Source: Clytia hemisphaerica
Lineage: Eukaryota > Cnidaria > Hydrozoa > Leptothecata > Clytiidae
Reading direction: 5' to 3'
Assembly: GCA_902728285.1 (NCBI GenBank)
Contig: CACVBU010000615.1
Span: 1,095,780 to 1,159,779, forward strand
Length of the DNA: 64,000 bases
Positions 38,901 through 44,271 of this stretch are shown piece by piece. Position numbers and translations under genes: made by a program. Every line of letters begins with the position of its first letter. Position 1 is the first letter of the stretch. The notes under the pieces are model-generated. The model was not told the origin of the DNA. It did no database searches and saw only the letters and a program-made list of their open reading frames with translations.

Positions 38901-40953
38901 TTTAAAGTTTACATTTCATTTGAAAAGGCATTGTAGGGTACAGTCATTGATTGGTGCTAAATTTAATTTAAAAGTTCAAAAGAAAGAGTAAGGCTACAAG
39001 AAACAACCTGGGTGTAAAAATAAGGCAAAATGACTGGACATTTTACAATAACCAAAAACAAATCCCACTAGAAGGGTTTTGTACCAGTTTCACTGATAGA
39101 CTCTTTTTTAAACTTTCCAACTCACCGAGGATGCTCTTAAGATCTGCCATTGAGATACTGGTAGCTGATCTGGCGCCTTCAAATATATTTTTAACCCATT
39201 TTGATAACCCCCCCTTGAACTCAACCTCTTGCCATTCTGCCTCCTCATTCTGCATCCTGCAAATGTAAACTTTAAAGGTGCCATAATCATGGTCTCTGGA
39301 TTAAACTCAACTTGTATACCTAAACAAATATTGCAAAGAATTGAATTGGATATCACTGTCAGTCCTAGGAGAGAATTTGCCCTAGCAATGGACTATTCAA
39401 TAATCAAAGAGAAATCTTACCAATGTTAAACAATTATTTAACCTATCTGTATTTCTCAAACTTAGGCCAGTACTCTCGGGTACCTAATAGCCGGGGGTTT
39501 GGAATAAGAGGGGGGCATAGTGCGGAAAGGGTCTGATCCCCTTCTTGGCAACCCCCCCAACCTTTAAAAATATCTATCCCCCAAGGGTTTTGGGCTAAAT
39601 TTTCGAAAATATATAGTGTATAGTGTGATCCGATAATCCCCTCAGACTACTCAAACAGAAAAACTTCCTTTCATGCAGACCAAATTCATAACAACGCTGG
39701 AAAGAATATCTACAATATACGTAAGCCCCCCCTTCTCAACCGATCCCCCCTCCTTGCTATCCCCCCTTTTTAATGAAAATTTCTTATCCCCCCTTCTTCA
39801 CTTTTTTGGAAGGTATCATCCCCCCTTAAGCCCCTGGCTATTAGGTACCCTAGAGTAATCATCTGGTTTCTTTGAAGTGCTTCTTTTTTTTAATGATTCA
39901 TAATTATTTATGTATTAATTTTAATTATTTATAAAATTGTAATAATAATCTTTTAAAATCATGCTCCACTGTTCAATAGTTCTTTGGATAAACATTGCAA
40001 AAAATCCATTGCAATACAACTCTTTGCAACAGTTTTTCAAAATTCTTATTCTTTCCTGTATTGACCATCTCAGTGGTGAATAGATATTCCAACGCTTTCT
40101 TGGCATTTGGTAGAACATCCAAAAGTTATTTTTCCAACATCTCAAACTTAACACAGGTATTACAATCTTTACATTCATCTGTCCACTCATGTTGCAGTTG
40201 GAAATGCTCTTTGCAATTGAAAAACTTTTTATTTCTGTGTTTGTTTTGATTTTTTGTCTTCATATCATGAAAACAGTTACATTCAATTAACCAGAATTAT
40301 GCCAAAGTTGAACTACTAACTACATGAAATATTAGTCATAATCAAGATTCTATTCAAACTTCTTGCGAATTATGCAATTTACTCAAAATCTGGTCCAATA
40401 TATGGCTATAACTTTTTTTAGCTTTATTTCTGACCCCTACTACTAATGTTGTTTGGAATCAGCATAAAATTTCTGATAATTTGATATGCCACATGACTAT
40501 GTTTTAAGAAAGTTGGTGTTAGGCTATTTTTGGTCCGGGGTCGCGCTGAGTACCCCGCAGAAATGGGGCCCGGGGGGACCCTGAAAAGGGTCCCCGGTCA
40601 AAATTTTTGATTTTTTTCTTCTTTTTATATAATTTGGCAGCTTTTGTACATATGCCACTAATTGTTTTTTTCTAAGTCCCCTCCCTAGATTGAACGTTAA
40701 TTTTTAACATTTTCTACCTTTACAAGTTGTTGTAAAAATTTTATTAAAAGAACTTACTTGCCCCACCAATGAAATTTGGTATTTTCAAATACTTCAAATA
40801 ATTCTCCAGTCTCAGTCTTGTGTTTAGCGTGTAGCAAATGTAAGTGGTCACCAAGGTGATTCCAAAAATACAAACAGATGTGTAGACGTATAAGAAACTG
40901 TATGATAAACATAGTAAAAGAACGGTGACAAAAATCAGTTTGTGTGAGACCAT
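8864..40953 (-). CDS. SNX19-like: Sorting nexin 19-like protein (membrane anchor, PXA, PX, Nexin_C), 13 exons found, 3' end missing
   Basis: Whole-gene entry; exons are listed separately. Coding order on the minus strand: 40953-40758, 37423-35210, 34620-34352, 33450-33315, 32966-32824, 30892-30755, 29796-29684, 29347-29194, 27362-27302, 26941-26838, 25646-25444, 21409-21225, 8951-8864. That gives 4004 coding bases (1334 codons plus 2 nt), and every junction keeps phase. Visible order: two hydrophobic segments (about residues 6-42), PXA domain (about 88-275), a long acidic, serine-rich linker, PX domain (about 1000-1125, with RRYREFLFLHNRL and PFGRMDPDVIEGRRKILE), then Nexin_C (from about 1177). 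This architecture is that of SNX19/SNX13/SNX25-type nexins; the N-terminal membrane anchor and absence of a visible RGS domain favour SNX19. Known family role: phosphoinositide-binding endosome/ER contact protein. Human SNX19 is about 1000 residues, so this one has a longer linker. No terminal exon or stop was recognised between 1 and 8863. Confidence 0.85.
9050..9524. mobile_element. piggyBac-type MITE
   Basis: TTAA target sites at 9050-9053 and 9521-9524 flank inverted ends CCCTTTAAGTGCCA / TGGCACTCAAAGGG, the classic piggyBac terminal form. 475 bp including both TTAA sites, no transposase. Confidence 0.75.
10023..10352. repeat. 56 bp direct repeats flanking a tRNA-like segment
   Basis: The same 56 bp (GTATACCGAGTTTATCTTTC through to AAGCTCATTTGA) occur at 10023-10078 and 10297-10352. 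Between them, on the minus strand, are box A-like TTGGTAGTGTAAAGG and box B-like GCTCGAATCCC (10179-10255). This could be a SINE with duplicated flanks or a short composite insertion. Confidence 0.6.
10535..10680 (+). repeat. Purine-rich degenerate microsatellite
   Basis: About nine units of a 15-18 bp 'AAAGAATCcgagaaaaag' motif ending in a run of ten G. Short open frames across it are products of the repeat. Confidence 0.7.
11191..13271. mobile_element. 2.1 kb non-autonomous DNA transposon, CCGGGTGTGCCACAA ends, TA target
   Basis: Ends CCGGGTGTGCCACAAATGAG and its inverted partner ending GGCACACCCGG, each flanked by TA. The arms remain similar for over 200 bp once the nested element at 11291-12561 is removed from the left arm. 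No transposase reading frame. Confidence 0.75.
11291..12561. mobile_element. Nested 1.27 kb element, TACAGTATATGGCCCCCAAA ends
   Basis: Inverted ends TACAGTATATGGCCCC and GGGGCCACATACTGTA. Further inverted 'CCCCCAAAACGGAG' blocks occur inside (11302-11335 against 12183-12240). It sits in the left arm of the 11191-13271 element; the equivalent right-arm position is uninterrupted. Confidence 0.7.
13826..14056. mobile_element. AGACGAT-family element, second copy
   Basis: Opposite orientation to 2043-2298; ends ...GACGACAAGATCGTCTAG. Shares CACCTCCGCCACTGCTTACT with the first copy. Confidence 0.5.
14781..15369. mobile_element. Inverted-repeat element with G-run ends and TTACTAC subterminal repeats
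   Basis: Ends: run of G then GCACACAGTTACTACAAGAC; inverted at the right as GTCTTGTAGTAACTGCGTGC then run of C. Repeated TTACTAC/GTAGTAA motifs line both arms. It is inserted in a member of the GGACCTACC repeat family. Confidence 0.7.
15525..15718. mobile_element. MITE, CATAAACTCGGTA family, complete copy
   Basis: Both ends present: AGCGAGTTTATG and CATAAACTCGGTA. Interior ACCGTCCTCGATTTTGCGG is shared with copies at 4083 and 28465. Confidence 0.65.
15818..16490. repeat. Foldback palindrome rich in TGACGTCA
   Basis: Arms 15818-16130 and 16190-16490 are inverted copies (for example CAAACGAAGCGTAT, TTTTATGACGTCAT). The centre near 16160 and both arms carry the self-complementary octamer TGACGTCA, the core of a CREB/ATF site. 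Confidence 0.7.
16493..17403. repeat. Second foldback palindrome, AGTGAGGTC ends
   Basis: Ends AGTGAGGTC and GACCTCACT. Arms share the 'ctaaggatcat' and 'ccacctgatgacgtcatc' blocks in inverse orientation. It abuts the palindrome at 15818-16490. No coding sequence. Confidence 0.7.
17465..17702. mobile_element. MITE with GGCCGGTCTCCACTTTCG ends
   Basis: Left end TAAAGGCCGATCTCCACTTC, right end CGAAAGTGGAGACCGGCCTT in inverse orientation. 238 bp, non-coding, about 600 bp upstream of the fibrinogen-domain gene. Confidence 0.65.
17791..17957. mobile_element. MITE with TTCATGATxTxCACCATTG ends
   Basis: A near-perfect hairpin: TTCATGATTTACACCATTGT mirrored by AATGGTGCATATCATGAA. Inside is a triplicated 'CTGATTGGTTGAAxGTGACGTA' motif containing inverted CCAAT boxes. 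It lies about 275 bp upstream of the TATA box at 18232. Confidence 0.65.
18232..18238 (+). promoter_or_regulatory. TATA box of the fibrinogen-domain gene
   Basis: TATAAAA sits 72 bp before the ATG at 18310, which would give a short 5' UTR of about 45 nt. The spacing and context (a compact single-exon gene with a signal peptide) fit an inducible effector gene. Confidence 0.6.
18310..19137 (+). CDS. Secreted fibrinogen-domain protein (ficolin/FREP-like lectin), single exon
   Basis: Encodes 275 residues from the ATG at 18310. The open frame extends upstream, but this ATG begins the signal peptide (MNFKSSFVLVLFLQYMALDS) and lies just after a TATA box. A short cysteine-rich stem follows (C26, C41, C44, C53, C55), with no collagen or long coiled coil. 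The fibrinogen C-terminal domain covers about residues 61-275: DCKAFLQAGYSKNGLY, GGGWTVLLRRVDGFVDFARN, EGEFWVGNENMHDLT, the calcium site YDSDNDRHSKQC, GWWYNFCY and a C-terminal VEMKVRR. The usual 'CHxSNLNGxY' ligand segment reads CYLTLLTGQY, so specificity may differ from classical acetyl-binding ficolins. Such proteins are secreted recognition lectins in invertebrate immunity or matrix. The gene is nested in the large SNX19-like intron, antisense to it. AATAAA at 19461 is a possible poly(A) signal. Confidence 0.92.
   Translation: MNFKSSFVLVLFLQYMALDSVYGTACNRLVQKIRKLISGPCVPCKPMKNSRLCDCRDVIPMQDCKAFLQAGYSKNGLYRLSSPHFNQLSVRCDQKTQGGGWTVLLRRVDGFVDFARNWHDYKLGFGRLEGEFWVGNENMHDLTKPEMAPRKSQLLIDMKIKGKPRVSVHALYDTFAVGSEGTKYQLTLTGATGNVTNPNIFTHHNGMKFSTYDSDNDRHSKQCSHLHGKVGWWYNFCYLTLLTGQYKFTKKDGEITWDWNKKIQPTFVEMKVRRI
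19461..19466 (+). terminator. Candidate poly(A) signal of the fibrinogen-domain gene
   Basis: AATAAA 324 bp after the stop codon. Other A/T-rich variants lie nearer the stop, so the choice is uncertain. Confidence 0.35.
19905..20420 (+). repeat. Three-unit tandem repeat, about 170-180 bp per unit
   Basis: Units begin near 19905, 20072 and 20230, each with ATGACGTCA, then 'ATATCTCGAG', then 'CCTCATTGGATC', 'GGGGAATAA' and 'TAGGGG.TA.GAG'. Copies are diverged. It lies between the fibrinogen-domain gene and SNX19-like exon 12. Confidence 0.65.
21225..21409 (-). CDS. SNX19-like exon 12: Nexin_C middle
   Basis: A 185 nt exon from TTTTCAG to CAT|GTAAGT. It encodes LINRELDEAVMKERCYKYL and continues to LQRLMDFIP. 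The last base joins CC of the next exon to make a serine. The intron that follows is 12.3 kb and contains the fibrinogen-domain gene on the other strand. Confidence 0.8.
21498..23528. mobile_element. GGACCTACC-family repeat with internal duplications
   Basis: Starts TGGACCTACCTGG and ends GGTAGGTCCA. Inside, a block of about 400 bp (with 'AACATTGATGTAT.CTTATTAATAGTG') occurs twice, then three diverged units with 'GGCGATTTCCGGCATATTTC' and 'CGGGCTCCGTCACATTTT', then a GACGAACG microsatellite. Relatives: 14594-15520, 24545-24738, 30924-32237 and 47790-48350. No coding sequence found. Confidence 0.6.
24545..24738. mobile_element. Truncated GGACCTACC-family copy
   Basis: Only the 3' end is present: 'CGGGCTCCGTCACATTTTGG', the ACGAACGG microsatellite and GGTAGGTCCA. 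Confidence 0.6.
24744..24875. mobile_element. Hairpin MITE containing CCAATCAGAGCTTT
   Basis: Inverted ends TCACAAAACAAAAAATGTC and GACATTTTCTTGTGA, with AAAGCTCTGATTGGCTG mirrored by GGCCAATCAGAGCTTT. Confidence 0.6.
25444..25646 (-). CDS. SNX19-like exon 11: start of Nexin_C
   Basis: A 203 nt exon between CATCCTTCAG and ATG|GTAAGA. It encodes a short charged helix and then LTDAVLAIACQILRGYKSWL and FSLGGVIEW, the opening helices of the Nexin_C domain. The split tryptophan codon is completed by the next exon. Confidence 0.8.
25898..25972. repeat. 75 bp perfect-looking hairpin
   Basis: CTCTATGCACCGAAGCCTAA is mirrored by TTCGGCTTCGGTGGATAG around a short TACTTACTTAGTTGTAGTATC centre. Lies in an SNX19-like intron. 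Confidence 0.55.
26838..26941 (-). CDS. SNX19-like exon 10: end of PX region
   Basis: A 104 nt exon encoding GQKETVDRLGMNSPYFIHGY and onward to a YAEDDAV end. SPYFIHGY...F resembles the post-PX segment where nexins read 'SPxVxxFL'. The donor is a weaker GTATTT. Confidence 0.65.
27103..27248. mobile_element. MITE with ACTCTCGGGTACCTAATA ends (short copy)
   Basis: ACTCTCAGGTATCTAATAAA at the left and GCTTATTAGGTACCCGAGAG at the right. A longer relative is nested at 39471-39857. Confidence 0.6.
27302..27362 (-). CDS. SNX19-like exon 9
   Basis: A 61 nt exon encoding VYKSKAKRIVSEVKQEHALH between TGTCTAG and CATG|GTAAG. It is supported by exact phase with both neighbours but is short and has no motif of its own. 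Confidence 0.6.
27556..27713. mobile_element. Palindromic MITE, second full copy of the 2740-2884 family
   Basis: CATGATATTCATGATGTAAT at the left and ATTACATCATGAATATCAT at the right; shares 'AGTGGCAAATTTTATACAAC' with the first copy. Lies in an SNX19-like intron. Confidence 0.65.
27780..27985 (-). mobile_element. SINE fragment related to the 57005 element
   Basis: The reverse complement contains the same body block (TTCACTTGgcaagtgaacA region, CGGGTCAACCCatGCCATG and GGGGAATTGGGT). The tRNA-like head is not preserved in recognisable form. Confidence 0.5.
28465..28616. mobile_element. MITE, CATAAACTCGGTA family, third copy
   Basis: AGCGAGTTTATG at the left and CATAAAAGCTCGCT at the right; the core is shared with the copies at 4083 and 15525. 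Lies in an SNX19-like intron. Confidence 0.55.
28650..29150. repeat. AT-rich foldback with repeated GAGGGAAATT motifs
   Basis: 'GGGAAATT' and its complement 'AATTTCCC' occur many times, and 'AATCTCATGGTT' near the middle is mirrored by 'AACCATGAGATT' at the right end. Fits a diverged inverted-repeat element. It ends about 45 bp before the donor of SNX19-like exon 8. Confidence 0.45.
29194..29347 (-). CDS. SNX19-like exon 8: PX domain core
   Basis: A 154 nt exon containing EFLFLHNRLTHRLSKDMK, a proline-containing loop (LRPNRRYAMPFGRMDPD) and the terminal PX helix (VIEGRRKILETYLV). These give the phosphoinositide pocket residues expected of a PX domain. The donor is GTT|GTAAGT. Confidence 0.85.
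29547..29683 (-). repeat. Two extra tandem copies of the exon 7 3' end plus splice donor
   Basis: Units of about 68-69 bp start at 29684, 29616 and 29547. Each contains the end of exon 7 (coding for REIKRRYR) and the following intron start (GTTAGTACCAATT). The 29616 copy keeps an intact GTTAGT donor; in the 29547 copy the donor has changed to ATGTTTGA. Using the 29616 donor would add 68 nt, shift the frame and hit a stop within about 14 codons, so only the 29684 donor preserves the PX domain. Confidence 0.8.
29684..29796 (-). CDS. SNX19-like exon 7: PX domain, RRY motif
   Basis: A 113 nt exon between TTTTATTTCAG and an AG|GTTAGT donor. It ends in IKRRYR, the phosphoinositide-binding arginine motif completed by the next exon (EFLFLHNRL). 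Its 3' half and splice donor are repeated twice more just downstream in transcript sense (see the repeat at 29547-29683). Confidence 0.8.
30268..30508. mobile_element. MITE with TTAAAGGGATxATCAGATGG ends (diverged copy)
   Basis: AAAAGGGATAATCAGATGGT at the left; 'CAAGCCATCTTAATCCTTTT' at the right. A better copy is at 33993-34313. Confidence 0.5.
30512..30735 (-). mobile_element. tRNA-derived SINE
   Basis: Reverse strand head: GCGACCGTAGTGCAGTGGTA with TGGTAGAGC (box A) and GGTTCAACCCC (box B), then a body containing GAGGTGCCC and TCGGGTCGCC near the 3' end. A headless copy of the body lies at about 33105-33260. It lies in the intron just downstream of SNX19-like exon 6 (transcript sense). 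Confidence 0.65.
30755..30892 (-). CDS. SNX19-like exon 6: start of PX domain
   Basis: A 138 nt exon, phase 0 at both ends, between TTTCATTTAAG and CAT|GTAAGT. It encodes a proline-rich lead-in and the first PX strand (ISIPSTEVATEKGWEPGINK, then YTLYGIH). This matches the place where SNX19 PX domains begin. Confidence 0.75.
30924..32237. mobile_element. GGACCTACC-family repeat carrying the large GAAC array
   Basis: Starts TGGACCTACCTGGTTATGCA and ends GGTAGGTCCA, with the 'AACATTGATGTATGCTTATT' block twice (31155, 31387). It has the same layout as 21498-23528 but its microsatellite has expanded. Lies in the SNX19-like intron between exons 5 and 6. Confidence 0.65.
31695..32190. repeat. About 500 bp (GAAC)n tetranucleotide array
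   Basis: Nearly uninterrupted ACGA/GAAC repeats with one A insertion near 31960 and base changes at the right edge (AATG, then GGAC). Both strands read open (NERT and FVRS repeats), which is only a property of the repeat. Confidence 0.95.
32531..32771. mobile_element. MITE with TAAAGGTTTTGTTTTTA ends, second copy
   Basis: Inverted relative to 8609-8841; shares 'ACACTT.CCTGATATGAAA' and 'CAAGCTTTTTCACATTG'. Ends 50 bp before SNX19-like exon 5. Confidence 0.6.
32824..32966 (-). CDS. SNX19-like exon 5: linker before the PX domain
   Basis: A 143 nt exon between CTTTGCAG and GAG|GTATGT. It encodes KLPVDFSQGSKENAM through SYYIPIFEGE and ends in phase 0. It has no recognised domain. Confidence 0.7.
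33105..33260 (-). mobile_element. Headless copy of the 30512-30735 SINE
   Basis: Shares GGGCGACCCGAAG, the following 'agctatctac' block and the GAGTATCAAG segment with the full SINE at 30512-30735, but lacks the tRNA-like end. Confidence 0.5.
33315..33450 (-). CDS. SNX19-like exon 4: acidic linker
   Basis: A 136 nt exon starting VEEEEEVFQSNIDPSM and ending SVESK, with an AAG|GTATTC donor. Phase matches both neighbours. The acceptor (ATTATCAAG) is weak, so the exact 5' boundary is the least certain of the set. Confidence 0.65.
33993..34313. mobile_element. MITE with TTAAAGGGATGATCAGATGG ends
   Basis: TTAAAGGGATGATCAGATGG mirrored by CCACCTGATTATCCCTTTAA, with further complementarity (TTTGAGATATT / AATATCCCAAA). 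321 bp, in the intron between SNX19-like exons 3 and 4. Confidence 0.7.
34352..34620 (-). CDS. SNX19-like exon 3: basic then acidic linker
   Basis: Open for its full 269 nt between an AG acceptor (TTTATTAAG) and a GAG|GTTAGT donor, in phase on both sides. It encodes a lysine/arginine-rich segment (KFPSKKRKSKQ, KIRGKLLTKKGK) followed by serine- and glutamate-rich sequence. It is part of the disordered linker. Confidence 0.75.
34723..35014. mobile_element. MITE with ATTGAGTTTCAAGCCCGAA ends
   Basis: ATTGAGTTTCAAGCCCGAAG at the left and CGGGCTTGAAACTCAAT at the right; CTAGAGG/CCTCTAGC extends the pairing. 292 bp, in the intron between SNX19-like exons 2 and 3. Confidence 0.75.
35210..37423 (-). 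CDS. SNX19-like exon 2: PXA domain and acidic linker
   Basis: A 2214 nt exon between a TTGTTTTCAG acceptor and an AAG|GTATGT donor. The PXA domain comes first, with helices containing KPIAKILDRYITSILRDF and the conserved GRFLLREILAIQCLEPL. A roughly 460-residue low-complexity linker rich in S, E, D and K follows, with basic patches near KKTSGKVRNRKSHTRPKAKK. The linker has no domain I recognise and is probably disordered. Confidence 0.85.
37837..40687. mobile_element. 2.85 kb foldback element in SNX19-like intron 1
   Basis: Arms of about 1.1 kb (37837-38920 and 39255-40687) are inverted copies. Outer ends carry 'GTCCCCTCCCTA' and 'CATATGTACAAAAGCTGCCA'; then come a GC-rich block (CGGGGACCCTTTTCAGGGTC) and a matching GCGACCCCGGACC. 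The loop is about 330 bp. The right arm is longer by a 387 bp nested element (39471-39857). Confidence 0.8.
39471..39857. mobile_element. Nested MITE, TACTCTCGGGTACCTAATA ends
   Basis: TACTCTCGGGTACCTAATAG mirrored by TATTAGGTACCCTAGAGTA, with C-rich tracts inside. Absent from the opposite arm of the host palindrome. Confidence 0.7.
40758..40953 (-). CDS. SNX19-like exon 1: start codon and membrane anchor
   Basis: Starts at the ATG at 40953 (MVSHKLIFVTVLL) and encodes two consecutive hydrophobic stretches that form a membrane hairpin or anchor. It ends one base into a codon at a GTAAGT donor. The first two bases of the next exon complete a serine codon. Exon length is 196 nt. Confidence 0.8.
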
Positions 40954-41191
40954 GGCTGCCTTGCTGTTGTTTGTGATCGTGTAAATTGTTGTTTTTTATG
41001 AAAGTATTTCACATTTTCTGAAAAAAAAAAAAGAATTCAAAGCTGTACTGGTGACAGGAGATTTATTGAACAAGCTGTAAAAAGAGGAGGATGTCTCTAG
41101 CATGGAGTTTTGGTGGGAAAGAAATGCAGTGCATCAAGAACAAGTCTTTCTTGTACAGTAAATTTATTACCAGTCCCCTAAAAAACTGACT

Positions 41192-41413
41192 GTGCCAACA
41201 AGGGATAGATGTATTAGACAACGACATCTTTTAATTAGAGCGAATCGCAATTCAAAGAAAAGAGATGATCTAGAAAAAAGATGGAAACCCCTGAGGAGGG
41301 TGATATTCGGCAAAAGAAAAAAAAATCAAGAAAAGATGACAGAATCAGCTCATCATAAACTTGCACCTTACAATGGCATAAGGAAGCTAAAGAAAAACGA
41401 TCATGTAGGATAA
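41192..41413 (+). pseudogene. Short basic ORF, possible transposon protein fragment
   Basis: An open frame of 73 codons rich in K and R (PTRDRCIRQRHLLIRANRNS, then KRDDLEKRWKPLRRVIFGKR). The composition and 'RCIRQR...LEKRW.PL.R.IFGKR' look like a conserved protein fragment rather than random sequence, but I cannot name the family. No start region, promoter or neighbouring exon was identified. Confidence 0.3.
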
Positions 41414-41766
41414 TAAAAACGGCACAAGAGGTTAAAGGGTCTTGTTTTACTTAACTGAAGTGGTTAGAAGGGGAATTATAAAAATTAGTGTTTTGAAAAC
41501 TTTCCGTGAAATTAATTGAATTTTTTTTTTCATTTTTGAAACCCTTTGTGGGTATGAGCTACCTTCTACTGTAAAAAAATCCAAAATTCATGAATCGATA
41601 ATTGACAAAATCGTTGAATGTGTTTAAGAAATCAAATTGTTGAAAGATTCTTGAAGACAATGTGGAAATACTTATGCTCAATGCGTGAAAGCGTTGGCAC
41701 GTGTAACTGTTGTTTTTTACAGTCGTCACACGTGCAAACTTCAACCTCCCTAATTTAGTCAAGCCA

Positions 41767-42006
41767 TAGTCCGTATAAAACGCTGGTATGGAAGCTCAAC
41801 TTTTTGTTAGCTTTTTCCTTTGTTAATATCAAAATATGAAAATCGATTTGCTCAGTTTTTGATCACGTTACCAAGTATTCCTCTTGGGATTGGTTTATAT
41901 TTTAATCACATGATCAAAAAGTTAGCAAAATAAACTAATTTCTCAACACAAGTTCAATTAGGAAACAGAAGATTTCCAGACAGGGGTTTTTTTATACAGA
42001 CTATGG
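41767..42006. mobile_element. MITE with CATAGTCCGTATAAAA ends, second copy
   Basis: CCATAGTCCGTATAAAACGC at the left; GTTTTTTTATACAGACTATGG at the right. Pair of 2974-3134. Confidence 0.65.
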
Positions 42007-42656
42007 TTTAACTTGAAGCTTATCTTCTTCAAAATTCATGCCAGATATTGAGGATGATCCCTTTATTTTGTCCCTTTCAATACACGTGTATAAATTGTTA
42101 AAACTAAAAATTTTTCTACCTGCAGGACTGCTCAACAATATTTCCGCCCAAAATTTCTGAATTTAATCTTTCCACTCACCAAGGCGTTGCTAAATAAGCT
42201 TTTCTTTCCCTTCTGTTAAAAATGTGTCCCTTCATTTATTTTGCTTTATTGCAAACCTGAGTTTTTCTAGTCAATAGAAATGGAAACATACCTAATTTTA
42301 TATCAGAAGTTTTTTTGGTGAAAATTGTTGTTTTAATACAACTTAAACAGGAGTTTTAACAGGAAAGCAATATGTGTTCAAAGGCCTGCTATTAATAAAA
42401 ATGTAACAATTGAAGCTATTTAACGTTTTTTTTATAAAACAATCCACTATCAGAAAAAAAACATATAGCTTATTATTAATAAGTGTTTCTATCTAGAAAA
42501 CTTAAACCATCGTGCTCCACCGTGACAATATCATCCTTTAAAAAAAAACAAGAATCGCAAAATTGCGACTAAATATTTCCTTAAAAATGAAGGTCATTAT
42601 TGACATATATAAAAAGGGATAATTAGCCTTAGTAAAAGAAAGGTGAGAGTTACAAG

Positions 42657-43324
42657 TTACGTGGTTCTAAAGGTTCCTCCAAGTTCTTGTTTACGACTAT
42701 GAGAATCAAACAAATACAATTTTGAAATCGAGATGTAATTGCCTTCAATAACAAGGAAGTTTTTATCAATAATGTCATCTTTGTCAGAAAGTATTTCAGC
42801 AGAAAAATCAACTTGTCCAATGACAGTGATATCAAAGTAATTATTTTCAAAAATAATCCGAGGAAGCTCATCCATTTAACAAAAATCTTTTAATTCCAGT
42901 ACACGTTTTTTTTTTTATATAAGGAACCTTAACTTTGCTCTGAGCCTGGAGTTCCTTATTTTTACAGAAAATTTCAGCCTCAAAGTTCCTTTTGAGTTCC
43001 TTATTTACATAGCTAGTTCAAGTGAAAACTCTTACTTTTACTGTTCCTTAGAACTTGTTTTCTTATTCTTAGCCTGAGCAGTTCCTTAACAATTCCTTAT
43101 TTTATGGACTACTTTCAGCCTCGAGTTCCTTATAAACGTGTTCCTTGTAAAAAAAAAACGTGTATTTTTATAAAACTGGGTATAATCTTTCCAAATATTA
43201 ACACAACGAACTTTTGTCCAACATATTGAAAAAAATGTGTTAGTAGCACACTGCTTACCCGCAGTCTCTCCAAACATTTTGTGTGCCTGATTAAAGTTAC
43301 CTTGGATTGTTTTTTCAAAAGTCA
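42657..43324 (-). pseudogene. Cysteine-protease-like fragment (transposon/viral peptidase C76-like), split by a MITE
   Basis: Two pieces in order on the minus strand. The first (43324 to about 43165) contains GNFNQAHKMFGETAGKQCAT, resembling the 'F.QG...FG..AG.QC..N' catalytic cysteine box of C76-like deubiquitinase domains found in mobile-element proteins. The second (42875-42657) contains YLFDSHSR, the matching Asp-x-His box, and runs to a stop. Between them lies a 265 bp MITE (42900-43164). A stop codon precedes the second piece, and no other parts of the parent protein were found. Family assignment is from motif memory; treat it as tentative. Confidence 0.45.
42900..43164. mobile_element. 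MITE, TACACGT family, inside the protease fragment
   Basis: TACACG plus a run of T at the left; run of A plus ACGTGTA at the right. Internal 'GTTCCTTA' repeats replace the 'GTTCTTA' repeats of its relatives. Confidence 0.75.
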
Positions 43325-44271
43325 TTTTCAAAAATCTTAGCGTTTTATTAGCAAGAGCTTTTATCGTGAGAAAATAATATTTTAATCCACGAAAGTGGTA
43401 AAAAATACTTAGAGAAAATGGTACTATGAAAGCCCATTCTATACTCCTAAATGATAGTTGAAAGGTCAGCAGTTGAGAGGGTTGATTAAAATAGAAATCA
43501 AAGCACACATAATGAAGTATACATTTATATTTGTCCAGAAAGAATTGGCATGTTGTTTGATTTGTTTTGGTGTTTAAAAATATGTACTTATCAGTCCTAA
43601 AAAAAATACAAACTTGAATACAATGAGGGCAATAAGTCTGGTTAAATGTTACTTTATTCACAGGATTTAAGGATTACTGATAAAATACTACTGCAGATGA
43701 ACTAAACTCAAAAACTAAAACAATAAATTTACATTACGACAAAGTAAAAATTTATCTTTAATAGCAACAAAAAAAATGTGCCTCAAAGTTTTAAAGCATT
43801 TAAATAGCTTTAAACAGAGCTAGTCAGAGCTTCAATTCAGTTCAGTAGGTATAGAGAATTCAAGATTTGAAAACAGACACTGCATTTGTTTACAAGACTA
43901 GAGAAAGATGTCAACCATCCACACGGTTCATGAAAAAAATAAAGTTTATCTTTTTTTTGGTAATCAATTCCAACAAACAACAATCAAGATACTGTACCCT
44001 AACAGGATCCCACGGTGTAATCTTTATCAACCAACAAAACCCACACCACCAAAATTGTAAAAATAAGTCAATATAATTTCTACGACAATTTCTCGTAAAA
44101 TGTTTTTTTTCCAACATTCTGATACCAATCTGCAATCATGACTGGAGTCATCGTGTGTAGAGTGACTGTGTATAAAAACAAATTTTATTGAAAATCATCC
44201 CACGGTCATGGTAAAGCTAAAGATTTATCAACCAAACAAAACTGACGCCAAGTCAAATCTGTCGATTAAAT

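Noticed and set aside
39043..39356. Minus-strand frames around the loop of the 2.85 kb palindrome (TSISMADLKSILGELESLKK)
   Set aside because: The amphipathic stretch looks protein-like, but it is short, lies in the loop of a foldback, and no start, splice site or family match could be supported.
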